Below, piece by piece: positions 53,415 to 63,898 of a stretch of DNA of 64,000 bases. The stretch is from the NCBI GenBank assembly GCA_035508435.1, contig DATJNA010000006.1, positions 29,530-93,529 on the forward strand. Reading direction: 5' to 3'. The first letter of the stretch is position 1; the number at the start of each line of letters is the position of its first letter. The position numbers were made by a program, and so were the translations under genes. The notes below the pieces were generated by a model, which was not told the DNA's origin, searched no databases, and worked only from the letters and a program-made list of their open reading frames with translations. Source of the DNA: JASHVB01 sp035508435. GTDB lineage: Bacteria > Pseudomonadota > Alphaproteobacteria > Acetobacterales > Acetobacteraceae.

Positions 53415-53429
53415 GGATGGGGGAAGGCC

Positions 53430-54446
53430 GTGTCCGACATCATCGCCCGGCTCGCCGTCGCGGCACTGCCGCCGCGGCTCCAACCTGATTGGTGCGGCGA
53501 CGCTCGGTTGTCGCCCGAGCCGCCGGTCGCGGTCCTGATCCCCTGCTACAACGAGGAAGCCACCATCGGCACGGTCATCGCCGACTTCCACGCCAGCCTG
53601 CCGCGGGCGCTGATCTACGTCTACGACAACAATTCCGAAGACCGCACCACCGTCGTCGCACGCGCCGCCGGCGCCGTGGTGCGTCAGGAGCCGTTGCAAG
53701 GCAAGGGCCACGTCGTGCGCCGCATGTTCGCCGACATCGAGGCGGATATGTACTTGCTCGTCGACGGCGACGACACCTACGACGCCGCCGCCGCCCCCAC
53801 CATGCTGCGATTGCTCGCCACGCAGCAACTCGACATGGTGACGGCCGCGCGCGTGTCATCACAAGAACGCGCATACCCCCCCGGCCACCGGGTGGGCAAC
53901 GCCTTGCTCAGCGCCATGGTGCGCGGCGTGTTCGGCGGGCGCATCAGCGATGTGCTGTCCGGCTACCGGGCCTTCTCCCGCCGATTCGTCAAGACCTTCC
54001 CCGCGCTGTCCGGCGGTTTCGAAATCGAGACGGAATTCACCGTCCACGCGCTGGAAATGGAAATGCCCATCGCCGAGATCGCCGCCCGCTATCGCGAGCG
54101 TCCCGCCGGCTCCAAGTCCAAGCTGCACACCTGGTCCGATGGGCTGCGCATCCTCCGCATCATGTTCGTGCTGGTCAAGGAAGGCCGGCCGCTGCAGTTC
54201 TTTGCCGCAACCGGGAGTGTATCGCTGCTTGCGGCGCTGGCGATCGGCGCCCCGGTGGTGGCGGAGTTCCTGCGCACCGGCCTGGTACCCCGCCTGCCCA
54301 GTGCCGTGCTGGCCACCGGCCTGGTGCTGCTGTCCTCGCTCACCTGGGTCTGCGGCATGGTGCTCGATTCCGTGGAGCGCGGCCGCAAGGAAATCAAGCG
54401 CCTGGCCTATCTTGCCTTTTCTGCCGCGCCGCCCGCCGATGTCTGA
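53430..54446 (+). CDS. Family 2 glycosyltransferase with C-terminal membrane segments (DPM-like)
   Basis: 338 residues from a GTG. The GT2 core is VAVLIPCYNEEATIGTVIADF (about 30-50), with the DxD motif in LLVDGDDTYD near residue 110. Two membrane segments follow near 255-280 and 290-315. This matches polyprenyl-phosphate mannosyl/glucosyl transferases. It lies 15 bp after the sugar transferase and overlaps the next GT2 by 8 bp, so all are one operon. Confidence 0.92.
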   Translation: MSDIIARLAVAALPPRLQPDWCGDARLSPEPPVAVLIPCYNEEATIGTVIADFHASLPRALIYVYDNNSEDRTTVVARAAGAVVRQEPLQGKGHVVRRMFADIEADMYLLVDGDDTYDAAAAPTMLRLLATQQLDMVTAARVSSQERAYPPGHRVGNALLSAMVRGVFGGRISDVLSGYRAFSRRFVKTFPALSGGFEIETEFTVHALEMEMPIAEIAARYRERPAGSKSKLHTWSDGLRILRIMFVLVKEGRPLQFFAATGSVSLLAALAIGAPVVAEFLRTGLVPRLPSAVLATGLVLLSSLTWVCGMVLDSVERGRKEIKRLAYLAFSAAPPADV

Positions 54447-55338
54447 GCATGTGGCCGGAGCCCCCGGCGCTCCCCCCAGGCCCTACGATACCGATGTGGT
54501 GATCCTGGCGCTCGACCGCGCCGAAGCGACGGTGGCGGCAATACTTTCCGTATTGGCACAGGCCGGGGTGACAAAGCACCTCTTCGTGGTGGATCAGGGC
54601 TCGCGGCCGGAGAACCTGGCGCGCCTCGCCGCCTGCGTGACCGGGCACCCGGATGCCACTCTGGTCTCGCTCGGACGCAATTACGGCGTCGCCGGCGGAC
54701 GCAACCGGGGAACCTCGCTGGGCCACGGCCGCGTCATCGTCGGACTGGACAATGACGCCGAATTCGCCACGACCGACACATTGTCGCTCCTGGTCCACGC
54801 CGTGGACGCGGAACCAAACCTGGCCGCGGTCGGCTGCCGCATCCTGTGCCATGGCGGCGGCGACGACCTCTCGTCATGGGGCTATGCGCGCCGGCTTCTA
54901 CCGCATGCGGGAGAAAGCTTCCGCGCCAGCACATTTGTCGGCGCCGGTCACGCCATTCGCCGTCGCGCCTGGGACGACATCGGCGGCTACGACGAAGCGT
55001 TGTTCTTTTGCTGGGAGGAACTCGACTTCTGCCAGCGCGCCATCGCCCGCGGCTGGAGTGTGCGCTATCGCGGCGACATCGAAGTCCGCCACAAGGTCAG
55101 CGCCGAGCAACGTGTCGCCTGGTCCGGCACACGGTGGTTCTGGTTCATGCGAAACCGGCTCTATGTCGGCCGCAAGCATGGCGAGAGCTGGCTGTCACTG
55201 CTGCCGCGCATCGCCTGGTACCTGATGCGCGCGGGGCGCGACCATGCGCTGTGGGGCGCATTCCGCGGCATGGCGGAGGCGACCCGGATGACACCGGCGC
55301 GTATCACGGCGTCGGCTCCACAGGTGCGCCTGTCGTAG
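54439..55338 (+). CDS. Family 2 glycosyltransferase (rhamnosyl-transferase type)
   Basis: 299 residues from the ATG at 54439. The order HLFVVDQGSRPE, VSLGRNYGVAGGRNRGTSLGHG, IVGLDNDAEF and SFRASTFVGAGHAIRRRAWDDIGGYDEALFFCWEELDFCQRA is typical of cytosolic GT2 enzymes of the WcaA/rhamnosyltransferase group. The DND motif binds the metal-nucleotide. No membrane segment. It closes the polysaccharide module. Confidence 0.92.
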   Translation: MSEHVAGAPGAPPRPYDTDVVILALDRAEATVAAILSVLAQAGVTKHLFVVDQGSRPENLARLAACVTGHPDATLVSLGRNYGVAGGRNRGTSLGHGRVIVGLDNDAEFATTDTLSLLVHAVDAEPNLAAVGCRILCHGGGDDLSSWGYARRLLPHAGESFRASTFVGAGHAIRRRAWDDIGGYDEALFFCWEELDFCQRAIARGWSVRYRGDIEVRHKVSAEQRVAWSGTRWFWFMRNRLYVGRKHGESWLSLLPRIAWYLMRAGRDHALWGAFRGMAEATRMTPARITASAPQVRLS

Positions 55339-55509
55339 CCAGTGCAAGGTGATCCGCTGCGCGCCGCGATGGTGCGTGTTTGATAACGCAGCGGACCAAC
55401 CCTCATCACCGCACTCTTGGGCGATCGTCAGCAACGCGCCACCTGTCCTGGCGGCGCGCCCCGCCCCATATTCGCCCCAGCCACGCGCCTCAGCGGAAGG
55501 ACACGCGCG

Positions 55510-57546
<2,037 letters not shown>

Positions 57547-57568
57547 CCCATACCGCAGGTCGTGGCCC

Positions 57569-57680
57569 CATGTCGTCGCGAGGCGCGTCGCGCTGAAGCA
57601 ATCCCGGTCGGAACAGCGCACCCATCTCGTGCGGCGCTCGACCGCAGTTGCTTCGGTGCTACGCGCCTCGCAATGACATG
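57569..57680. repeat. Dispersed hyphenated inverted repeat, copy C (both arms)
   Basis: Left arm 57569-57601 begins CATGTCGTCGCGAGGCGCGT. The right arm 57648-57680 is its reverse complement with 5 differences in 33. They enclose 46 bp and together form a long imperfect hairpin between two convergent genes. This is the clearest complete copy in the window. Confidence 0.8.
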
Positions 57681-57708
57681 ATGGTGCTTCGCAACGACAT
57701 GACGGGCT

Positions 57709-58869
57709 TCAAATCTCCTCTCCCAGCCCCTTGATCAACGGCGCGAACAACGCCTCGTGTCCACGCCAGCGTCCGATCGAGCCGGTGTGGATCGGCCGCC
57801 GCACCTGGATGACGCTCGCGGTCCGCACCGTCCGTCGCGCTTCATGGAACCGCAGGCACGCGTCGTCCCATTGCAGGCCGCAATGGGCGACGATGCGCCG
57901 CGCCACGGTCTCGAAATCCGCCACCAGCGCTTCATACTGCACGTCCAGCATCACGCCCGGCAGCACATCGTGCCAATGCCGCATCAGCGCGTCATAGGCG
58001 CGATGGTATTTCCCCAGCTCGCCGAGGTCGTAGCTGTAGGCAAGCCGCCCCGGGGCGAACAACGTGGTGAAATTCGACAGACAGCAATCGATCGGGTCGC
58101 GGCGCGTGTGAATGATGGTGGCGTTCGACAGCGCCAGGCGGATCAGGCCAACGAATAAGTAGTTGGTCGGCATCTTGTCGGTGATGCGGGCGGCGTCTGG
58201 GCCGGCTATCGCGCGCATCGCATCGATGTAGCGCGCGCCAATGTGTTGCAGATGCGCCGCCGGCAGCGTCGCCACATACTCCGGGTAGCCCCACGCGTCG
58301 CCCACCGCCGCCAGCGCCGCGCCGAAATGCCGCAGTTCGCCGCCGCCGAACACCTCTGGATGGGCCGCCAGAATTTGCTCCACCAGCGTGCTGCCGGAGC
58401 GCGGCATGCCGAGAATGAACACCGGCGCCGGCGAAGCCGCACCATGACCACGCTGGGCAGCAATAACATCGGCGGTGATATGCCGACGGATGCGTTGGAG
58501 GAAATCCAGCGCCACCGCTTCGTTATGCTGCATCGCACGCCGCCGCACGGCGTTGCCTTGCAGGTAGTAGCGGAACGCCCGCTGGTCTTCGTGAAGGTCG
58601 GCAAAGGCCTTGCCCAACGCGAAGCAGAGATGCACTTGCTCTGCCTCGGGCAGCGTCGTCGTGCGCCGTGCCAGCGCCAGCATCGCCGCCAACCGCGGAT
58701 CGCCAGGCGAGAACCGCTGCACCCGCGCCAGGCTGTGGTGGAACAAGGCACGCTGCGGCATCAGCGCGACCGCCGCTTCGAAAGCCGCGCGCGCCTCGGC
58801 CAGGCGCCCCATTTGCTCTAACGCAATACCGCGCGCGTGCTGCGCTTCGGCCTCATTGAGCAATGCCAT
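57709..58869 (-). CDS. TPR-sulfotransferase
   Basis: 386 residues from the ATG at 58869. Three or four TPR-like helices (about 1-110, with ALEQMGRLAEARAAFEAAVAL) precede a sulfotransferase domain. Its PAPS 5'-phosphate loop is VFILGMPRSGSTLVEQIL near residue 152, and the 3'-phosphate site is in IIHTRRDPIDCCLS. This TPR-plus-sulfotransferase form is common in alphaproteobacteria. The target, a protein or a sugar, is unknown. Divergent from the SMP-30 gene. Confidence 0.92.
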   Translation of the reverse strand: MALLNEAEAQHARGIALEQMGRLAEARAAFEAAVALMPQRALFHHSLARVQRFSPGDPRLAAMLALARRTTTLPEAEQVHLCFALGKAFADLHEDQRAFRYYLQGNAVRRRAMQHNEAVALDFLQRIRRHITADVIAAQRGHGAASPAPVFILGMPRSGSTLVEQILAAHPEVFGGGELRHFGAALAAVGDAWGYPEYVATLPAAHLQHIGARYIDAMRAIAGPDAARITDKMPTNYLFVGLIRLALSNATIIHTRRDPIDCCLSNFTTLFAPGRLAYSYDLGELGKYHRAYDALMRHWHDVLPGVMLDVQYEALVADFETVARRIVAHCGLQWDDACLRFHEARRTVRTASVIQVRRPIHTGSIGRWRGHEALFAPLIKGLGEEI

Positions 58870-58938
58870 CGCCGCTCTTACCCTGCACCCCTCTGGCACT
58901 TCAAACGATCCGCCAGCAACACCGAGGAGGATATGTCC

Positions 58939-59892
58939 ATGTCCCTGCCGCTCGGCAACCTGCCTGACTCCCGCTATCCCGATCCGCATGTCGAGCGGCT
59001 CGACCCACGCTTCACCTATCGCCAGGGCAATGCCGCGGTGGAACGCATAGCCACCGGCTTTCGCTGGGCCGAGGGCCCAGTCTATTTCCGCGATGGTGGC
59101 TATCTGCTGTTCAGCGACATTCCCAACAACAGAATCATGCGCTGGCTGGAGGAGGACGGTCACTTGTCCGTGTTCCGCGCGCCGTCCAACTACAGCAACG
59201 GCAATACGCGAGACCGCCAGGGCCGGCTGATCACCTGCGAGCATGACGCGCGCCGAGTCACCCGCACGGAGCATGACGGCCGCACCACAGTCGTGCTCGA
59301 CCGCTATGAAGGCAAGCCGCTGAATGCGCCGAACGACGTGGTAGTGGCGAGCGACGGCGCGGTGTGGTTCACCGATCCCGGCTACGGCATCGACGGTCCC
59401 TATGAAGGCCACAAGGCCGAGGCGGAGCTGCCGCGCAACGTCTACCGTGTCGATCCCGCGAGCGGCGCTGCCACGGTGGTGGCGGACGATTTCGTCCGCC
59501 CCAACGGGCTGTGCTTCTCGCCCGACGAATCATGGCTCTACGTGGTTGACAGCGGCATTTCCCATGGCGGTCCGGCCCATATCCGCGTCTTTCAGGTCGC
59601 CGGGACGCGGCTGCGCCAGGGGCGCGTGTTCGCCGATTTCGCTCCCGGCATGACCGACGGCGTGCGCTGCGACACCGACGGCAATGTCTGGGCCAGCGTC
59701 GGCTGGGGCGATCCGTCCGAGGACGGCGTGCGCTGCTACGCTCCCAACGGCGACCTGATCGGCAGGATCCATTTGCCCGAAGCCTGCGCCAATCTCTGCT
59801 TCGGTGGACGCAAGCGCGATCGATTGCTCATGTGCGCCAGCACCTCAGTTTATGCGCTGTATCTGAACGGCCAGGGGGCACAGGTGCCGTAG
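58939..59892 (+). CDS. SMP-30/gluconolactonase-family lactonase
   Basis: 317 residues from the ATG at 58939, 8 nt after GGAGG (an ATG at 58933 is too close to the site). The six-bladed propeller carries the metal ligands: Glu in WAEGPVYF, Asn in APNDVVV, and Asp in VRPNGLCFSPDESWLYVVDSG. It probably hydrolyses a sugar lactone. Gluconolactonases suit an organism with periplasmic sugar or alcohol oxidation, but the substrate is not shown. Confidence 0.9.
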   Translation: MSLPLGNLPDSRYPDPHVERLDPRFTYRQGNAAVERIATGFRWAEGPVYFRDGGYLLFSDIPNNRIMRWLEEDGHLSVFRAPSNYSNGNTRDRQGRLITCEHDARRVTRTEHDGRTTVVLDRYEGKPLNAPNDVVVASDGAVWFTDPGYGIDGPYEGHKAEAELPRNVYRVDPASGAATVVADDFVRPNGLCFSPDESWLYVVDSGISHGGPAHIRVFQVAGTRLRQGRVFADFAPGMTDGVRCDTDGNVWASVGWGDPSEDGVRCYAPNGDLIGRIHLPEACANLCFGGRKRDRLLMCASTSVYALYLNGQGAQVP

Positions 59893-59910
59893 GGGCACAG
59901 ATGCCGTGGC

Positions 59911-60051
59911 GGAACGATCGCGCGCCTCCGCTGGGCGGTATCGGAACGGCCAGAGGCTCTGGTTCGATATCGCAACGATCGCGTGTCCCCGCATAACGGG
60001 ACCATCGTCCGCCTCCGCATAGCGAAACGATTGTACGCCTCCGCGCAGCGG
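59911..60051. repeat. Degenerate 25-32 bp tandem array between SMP-30 and pqqE
   Basis: Four imperfect units built on AACGATCGCGYGCCTCCGC occur at 59911-59942, 59971-60000, 60001-60026 and 60027-60051. The array fills nearly all of the 168-bp gap between two genes that end facing each other. Confidence 0.6.
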
Positions 60052-60060
60052 CCAGCATGC

Positions 60061-61161
60061 TCAGCCGCGTGCCGGTCGCCCGCGATAAACATAGCCGATC
60101 CTCTCGCCGGCCGAATCCTGCGCTGCCAGCGCCAGCATCCGGCCATGATGCGGCGACAGTTCGCACGCCGGATCGGCGGCGCGCGCATCTCCGGCCAGTG
60201 CCAGCGCCTGGCAGCGGCACCCGCCGAAATCCACCTCGCGCAATGAGCAAGAACGGCACGGTTCCGTCATCCACGCGGTGCCGCGGAATGCCTGGAAAGC
60301 CGGTGAGTCGCGCCAGATCGCCGGCAACTCATGCTCACGCACCGACCAGAATTCCAGGTCCGGAATCGTTTCGGCAGCATGACACGGCAGCACGCGGCCG
60401 GATGGCGTCACGTTCAATGACCGCCGCGCCCAGCCGCCCATGCACGCTTTCGGCCGACGCGCATAATAGTCCGGCACCACCAAATCAATCACAAGACGAT
60501 CCGCATAGCGCGGCCGGATTTCCTCCAGCTCCCGCATCGCGAGATCCACTTGCGCGCGCGTCGGCATCAGGGCCTGCCGATTGCGCAACGCCCAGCCGTA
60601 ATACTGTGCATGCGCGATTTCCACGCGACCGGCGCCGAGTGACGCGGCAATCTCTACGAACGCGGCGACGCGTTCGATATTGGCACGATGAACCACGGCG
60701 TTGATCGTCAGCGCCAACCCTTGCTCCACCACCGCGCGCGCGAACGCCAGCTTGCGGGCATGCCCACCGGGATAGCCGGCGATGTGGTCGGCGCTTGCGG
60801 CGTCTACGTCCTGCAACGACAACTGGACGTGGTCGAGCCCGGCCTGTTTCAGGCGTGCAAGCCGGGCCGCGTCGAGCCCGATCGATGAGGTGATCAGATT
60901 GGTATAGAGGCCGGCATCATGCGCGGCGATCACAAGCTGCGTCAGATCGCGGCGCGAGGCCGGTTCGCCGCCGGAGAGATGCACCTGAAGCACGCCCATC
61001 CCGGCGGCTTCCAGGAACACTCGGGCCCAGGCCGCGGTGTCCAGTTCCTGCCCGCGGTCCTCCAGCGTTAGCGGATTGGAACAATAGGGGCAGGCCAGCG
61101 GGCACCGGTGGGTGAGTTCAGCGAGCATTCCCAACGGCGGCGCGATCGCGGCAGCGCTCAT
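60061..61161 (-). CDS. pqqE: PQQ biosynthesis radical SAM enzyme PqqE
   Basis: 366 residues. The radical SAM cluster motif CPLACPYC lies at about 20-27, with LSGGEPASRRDL following. The C-terminal auxiliary-cluster cysteines are present: CMGGW, LPCHAAE and CRSCSLREVDFGGCRCQ. PqqE links Glu and Tyr in the PqqA peptide bound to PqqD. Its ATG overlaps the pqqD stop (ATGA), so the two are coupled. Confidence 0.96.
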   Translation of the reverse strand: MSAAAIAPPLGMLAELTHRCPLACPYCSNPLTLEDRGQELDTAAWARVFLEAAGMGVLQVHLSGGEPASRRDLTQLVIAAHDAGLYTNLITSSIGLDAARLARLKQAGLDHVQLSLQDVDAASADHIAGYPGGHARKLAFARAVVEQGLALTINAVVHRANIERVAAFVEIAASLGAGRVEIAHAQYYGWALRNRQALMPTRAQVDLAMRELEEIRPRYADRLVIDLVVPDYYARRPKACMGGWARRSLNVTPSGRVLPCHAAETIPDLEFWSVREHELPAIWRDSPAFQAFRGTAWMTEPCRSCSLREVDFGGCRCQALALAGDARAADPACELSPHHGRMLALAAQDSAGERIGYVYRGRPARG

Positions 61162-61445
61162 CCGGCCAGCATCCGCTTCGCGACAAGCTCCGCCAGCATC
61201 TCCCTCACGTCGCCGGCGATCTGTGCCCGCTCGGCATTATAGACGCCCGCCAGCTCATCAACGATCTGGTCGACCGTGCGGCTGCCATCGCAGCGGCGCA
61301 GGATTTCACTGGCAGGACCTTCGGTTTCGATGACGCGCTCCGGGCCAAGCAGAACCCAGGCGTCTCGCGTCCGATCGAAGTGCAACCGCACGCCCGGCGC
61401 CAGCCGCGGATGCTCCGGCAGGTTCGCTGCGTCGTTGTCTGGCAT
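61158..61445 (-). CDS. pqqD: PQQ biosynthesis peptide chaperone PqqD
   Basis: 95 residues with the PqqD pattern: PRLAPGVRLHFDRTRDAWVLLGPERVIETEGPASEILRRCDGSRTVDQIVDEL. It is the peptide-binding (RRE) protein that delivers PqqA to PqqE. It lies between pqqA (156 bp upstream) and pqqE on the minus strand, without pqqB and pqqC between them. Confidence 0.95.
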   Translation of the reverse strand: MPDNDAANLPEHPRLAPGVRLHFDRTRDAWVLLGPERVIETEGPASEILRRCDGSRTVDQIVDELAGVYNAERAQIAGDVREMLAELVAKRMLAG

Positions 61446-61601
61446 GCACTGCGTCCGATATGTAAATCGACAAGCCGCGGCTCAGACGGGCCGCGGTTGC
61501 CGTGACATCAGCCCGTCCCGACACCCAATCCCACCCGGGATCGCAGCGCCTAACGCCTGATGGTGGTCAGGTTCGCCGCAGGGCGAACACGAAAGCTTGA
61601 T

Positions 61602-61679
61602 TCAGAGCTTCCCGGCGAAGTAGCCGTTGATCTCCATGCCGATGCAGATTTCCCGCAGCTTCGGGCGTGTCCAGGCCAT
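61602..61679 (-). CDS. pqqA: PQQ precursor peptide PqqA
   Basis: A 25-residue peptide, MAWTRPKLREICIGMEINGYF plus four residues, with an AGGAG site upstream. The Glu and Tyr spaced four apart in MEINGYF are the two residues fused into PQQ; length and KLREICIGMEI match PqqA peptides. It is the first gene of the leftward pqqA-D-E group. Confidence 0.93.
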   Translation of the reverse strand: MAWTRPKLREICIGMEINGYFAGKL

Positions 61680-61786
61680 GGGATGTCTCCTCACTTTGCC
61701 TCGTTCCGCGAGGTCGCAGGCCGGCGTTTGATGCCGGCGGCCGGTACCTAGCACCTCGCAGGGGTGCCGTCCACCACGCCGCCTTG

Positions 61787-61840
61787 CATTGGGCCAGCGG
61801 CCGGCATTGGGCCAGAGGTTGGCACTGGACCACGGGCGGG
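61787..61840. repeat. Three 18-bp tandem repeats in the pqqA-pqqB gap
   Basis: CATTGGGCCAGCGGCCGG, CATTGGGCCAGAGGTTGG and CACTGGACCACGGGCGGG lie head to tail. They sit in the 411-bp gap (61680-62090) between pqqA and the divergent pqqB, which must also contain both promoters. Their place suits a shared control region, but they could be another decaying tandem array. Confidence 0.75.
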
Positions 61841-62090
61841 TTTGCTGTGGTCCGCTGGGCGGGGCGGCATCGGCCGCCGCTCGCCCAATCCCGGCGTGGC
61901 TTGACCACGGCTTGCCGAGACCGATAGCGTCGGTGCAACCACGCGGGAGGCACGTCGCATGGCCCGGAAATTCCATGATTCATTCAAAATGTTGCCAGTT
62001 GCCGCCGGCAGCATGCCGCTCGCTTGCGCCGGGCGGCATCGATCGGGCACGCCGACGCGCCCGCAACCCACCTCATAGCGCTGCCATTTC

Positions 62091-63008
62091 ATGCAAGTGC
62101 GCGTCCTGGGTGCCGCCGCCGGCGGCGGGTTCCCGCAATGGAATTCAAACGCCGCCGCCTGCCGGCGCGCCAGGGCCGGCGATCCGCATGCCAGCCCGCG
62201 CACCCAGGCGTCGATCGCTGTCAGCGCCGATGGCGAGCATTGGTATTTGCTCAACGCCTCCCCCGACCTGCGCCAGCAGATCGAGGCGACGCCATGTCTG
62301 CGTCCGCACCAAGGCTTGCGTTCGTCGCCGATCGCCGGCGTCGTGCTGACGGGTGGCGACGTGGACGCGATTGCTGGCCTGCTGACATTGCGTGAACGGC
62401 ACGCCTTCTCGATCTACGCCACGGCCGCCATTCACGGCATCCTGGCGGCAAATCCGATCTTTGATGTGCTGGCGCGCGATCTCGTCGCGCGGCGAAGCGT
62501 GGCGCTCGGCGCGCCGATCGACCTGGCGCTACCCGACGGAGCGTTGGGTGGACTGACGGTGGAATTGTTCGAAGTGCCTGGCAAGGTGCCTCTGTATCTC
62601 GAGGCGGGTGCGGTGCCACCCATAACGGAAAGCGACACCACCGTCGGCGCGATGATCAGTGATGGCGCCCGGCGCTTGTTCTTTATCCCAGGTTGCGCCG
62701 GCATGAGCGATGCCCTGGCGCGGCGGCTGCAAGGCGCGGATCTCGTAATGTTCGACGGCACGCTGTGGACCGATGACGAAATGCTGCGCGCCGGCATCGG
62801 CAGCAAGACCGGCCTGCGCATGGGGCACATGAGCGTCAGCGGTCCGGACGGCACGATCGCCGCGTTCCAGGCGATCGACGTCCGGCGCAAAATCCTGCTG
62901 CACATCAACAACTCCAACCCGATCCTGCTGGACGATTCGCCGGAACAGGCTGCCGTGGCGGCGGCTGGCTGGGAGGTCGCGTTTGACGGAATGGAGATCG
63001 ACCTATGA
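62091..63008 (+). CDS. pqqB: PQQ biosynthesis protein PqqB
   Basis: 305 residues of the metallo-beta-lactamase fold. The opening VRVLGAAAGGGFPQWNSNAAAC and the RTQASIAVSADGEHWYLLNASPDLRQQI segment are PqqB signatures. PqqB hydroxylates the Tyr of the excised Glu-Tyr dipeptide. It is first in the rightward pqqB-C pair, with ATGA overlap to pqqC. Confidence 0.96.
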   Translation: MQVRVLGAAAGGGFPQWNSNAAACRRARAGDPHASPRTQASIAVSADGEHWYLLNASPDLRQQIEATPCLRPHQGLRSSPIAGVVLTGGDVDAIAGLLTLRERHAFSIYATAAIHGILAANPIFDVLARDLVARRSVALGAPIDLALPDGALGGLTVELFEVPGKVPLYLEAGAVPPITESDTTVGAMISDGARRLFFIPGCAGMSDALARRLQGADLVMFDGTLWTDDEMLRAGIGSKTGLRMGHMSVSGPDGTIAAFQAIDVRRKILLHINNSNPILLDDSPEQAAVAAAGWEVAFDGMEIDL

Positions 63009-63739
63009 GCGATCGCGTGCTGTCCCCTGACGAGCTTGAAGCCGCGCTGCGGCGGATCGGCGCCGAGCGGTATCACTCGAATCACCCGTTCCACAAGATG
63101 ATGTACCAGGGCAAGCTGAACCGTGGTCAGCTTCAGGCCTGGGCGCTCAACCGCTACTACTATCAATGTCGGATCCCGGTGAAGGACGCGACGCTGATCG
63201 CGCGTCTGCCGACGCCGGACCTGCGGCGCGTGTGGCGCCGGCGGCTGCACGACCACGACGGCGACGCGCCGAATACCGGCGGCATCGCGCGCTGGCTGAA
63301 GCTGACCGACGGGCTCGGGCTGGATCGCGATTATGTGGTTTCCACCGAAGGCCTGCTGCCCATCACGCGATTCGCCGTCGATGCCTATGTGGACATCGTG
63401 CGCGACCGCTCGATCCTGGAAGGCATCGCGTCCTGCCTGACCGAGTTGTTCTCGCCCACCATCATCGCCGAACGCGTTGGCGGCATGCTGGCGAACTATG
63501 ATTTCATCACCGCCGATACGCTCGGCTATTTCACGCCCCGTCTGGATCAGGCGCCGCAGGACGCGGAGTTCGCGCTGGCCTATGTGAAGCAGCATGCCCG
63601 CACGCCGGAGCAACAGGCGGCGGTGCAGGAGGTGTTGCGGATCAAGTGCGATATCCTGTGGGCAATGCTGGATGCGCTTCATCTCGCCTATGTCGAGCCG
63701 GGCATGATCCCGCCGGGCGCCTTCGTTCCGCGCGGTTAA
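63005..63739 (+). CDS. pqqC: PQQ synthase PqqC
   Basis: 244 residues. It shows the PqqC pattern throughout: RYHSNHPFHKMMYQGKLNRGQLQAWALNRYYYQ, then KDATLIARLP, and YFTPRLDQAPQDAEFALAYVK. PqqC is the cofactor-free oxidase that closes the last ring of PQQ. The ATG lies within the pqqB stop (ATGA). Confidence 0.97.
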   Translation: MSDRVLSPDELEAALRRIGAERYHSNHPFHKMMYQGKLNRGQLQAWALNRYYYQCRIPVKDATLIARLPTPDLRRVWRRRLHDHDGDAPNTGGIARWLKLTDGLGLDRDYVVSTEGLLPITRFAVDAYVDIVRDRSILEGIASCLTELFSPTIIAERVGGMLANYDFITADTLGYFTPRLDQAPQDAEFALAYVKQHARTPEQQAAVQEVLRIKCDILWAMLDALHLAYVEPGMIPPGAFVPRG

Positions 63740-63746
63740 CGCGCCC

Positions 63747-63862
63747 CATGTCATTGCCAGGCCCCGGAGGGCCGCAGCAACCTCTGTCGTCCGGGTGCAC
63801 GACCGTCCGTGCGATTGCCTGACCGAGGTTGCTTCGGGCCGCCGCGCTTCGCTCGCGGTCCT
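63747..63862. repeat. Dispersed inverted repeat, copy D (degenerate)
   Basis: The left arm begins CATGTCATTGCCAGGCCCC and ends GCAGCAACC. The right arm starts GGTTGCTTCGGGCCGCCGCG. Only the outer parts pair well. It follows the pqqC stop by 7 bp. Confidence 0.6.
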
Positions 63863-63898
63863 ATCAAGAAACTACCAGTGCAGAGTGTGGCGAGCGGG

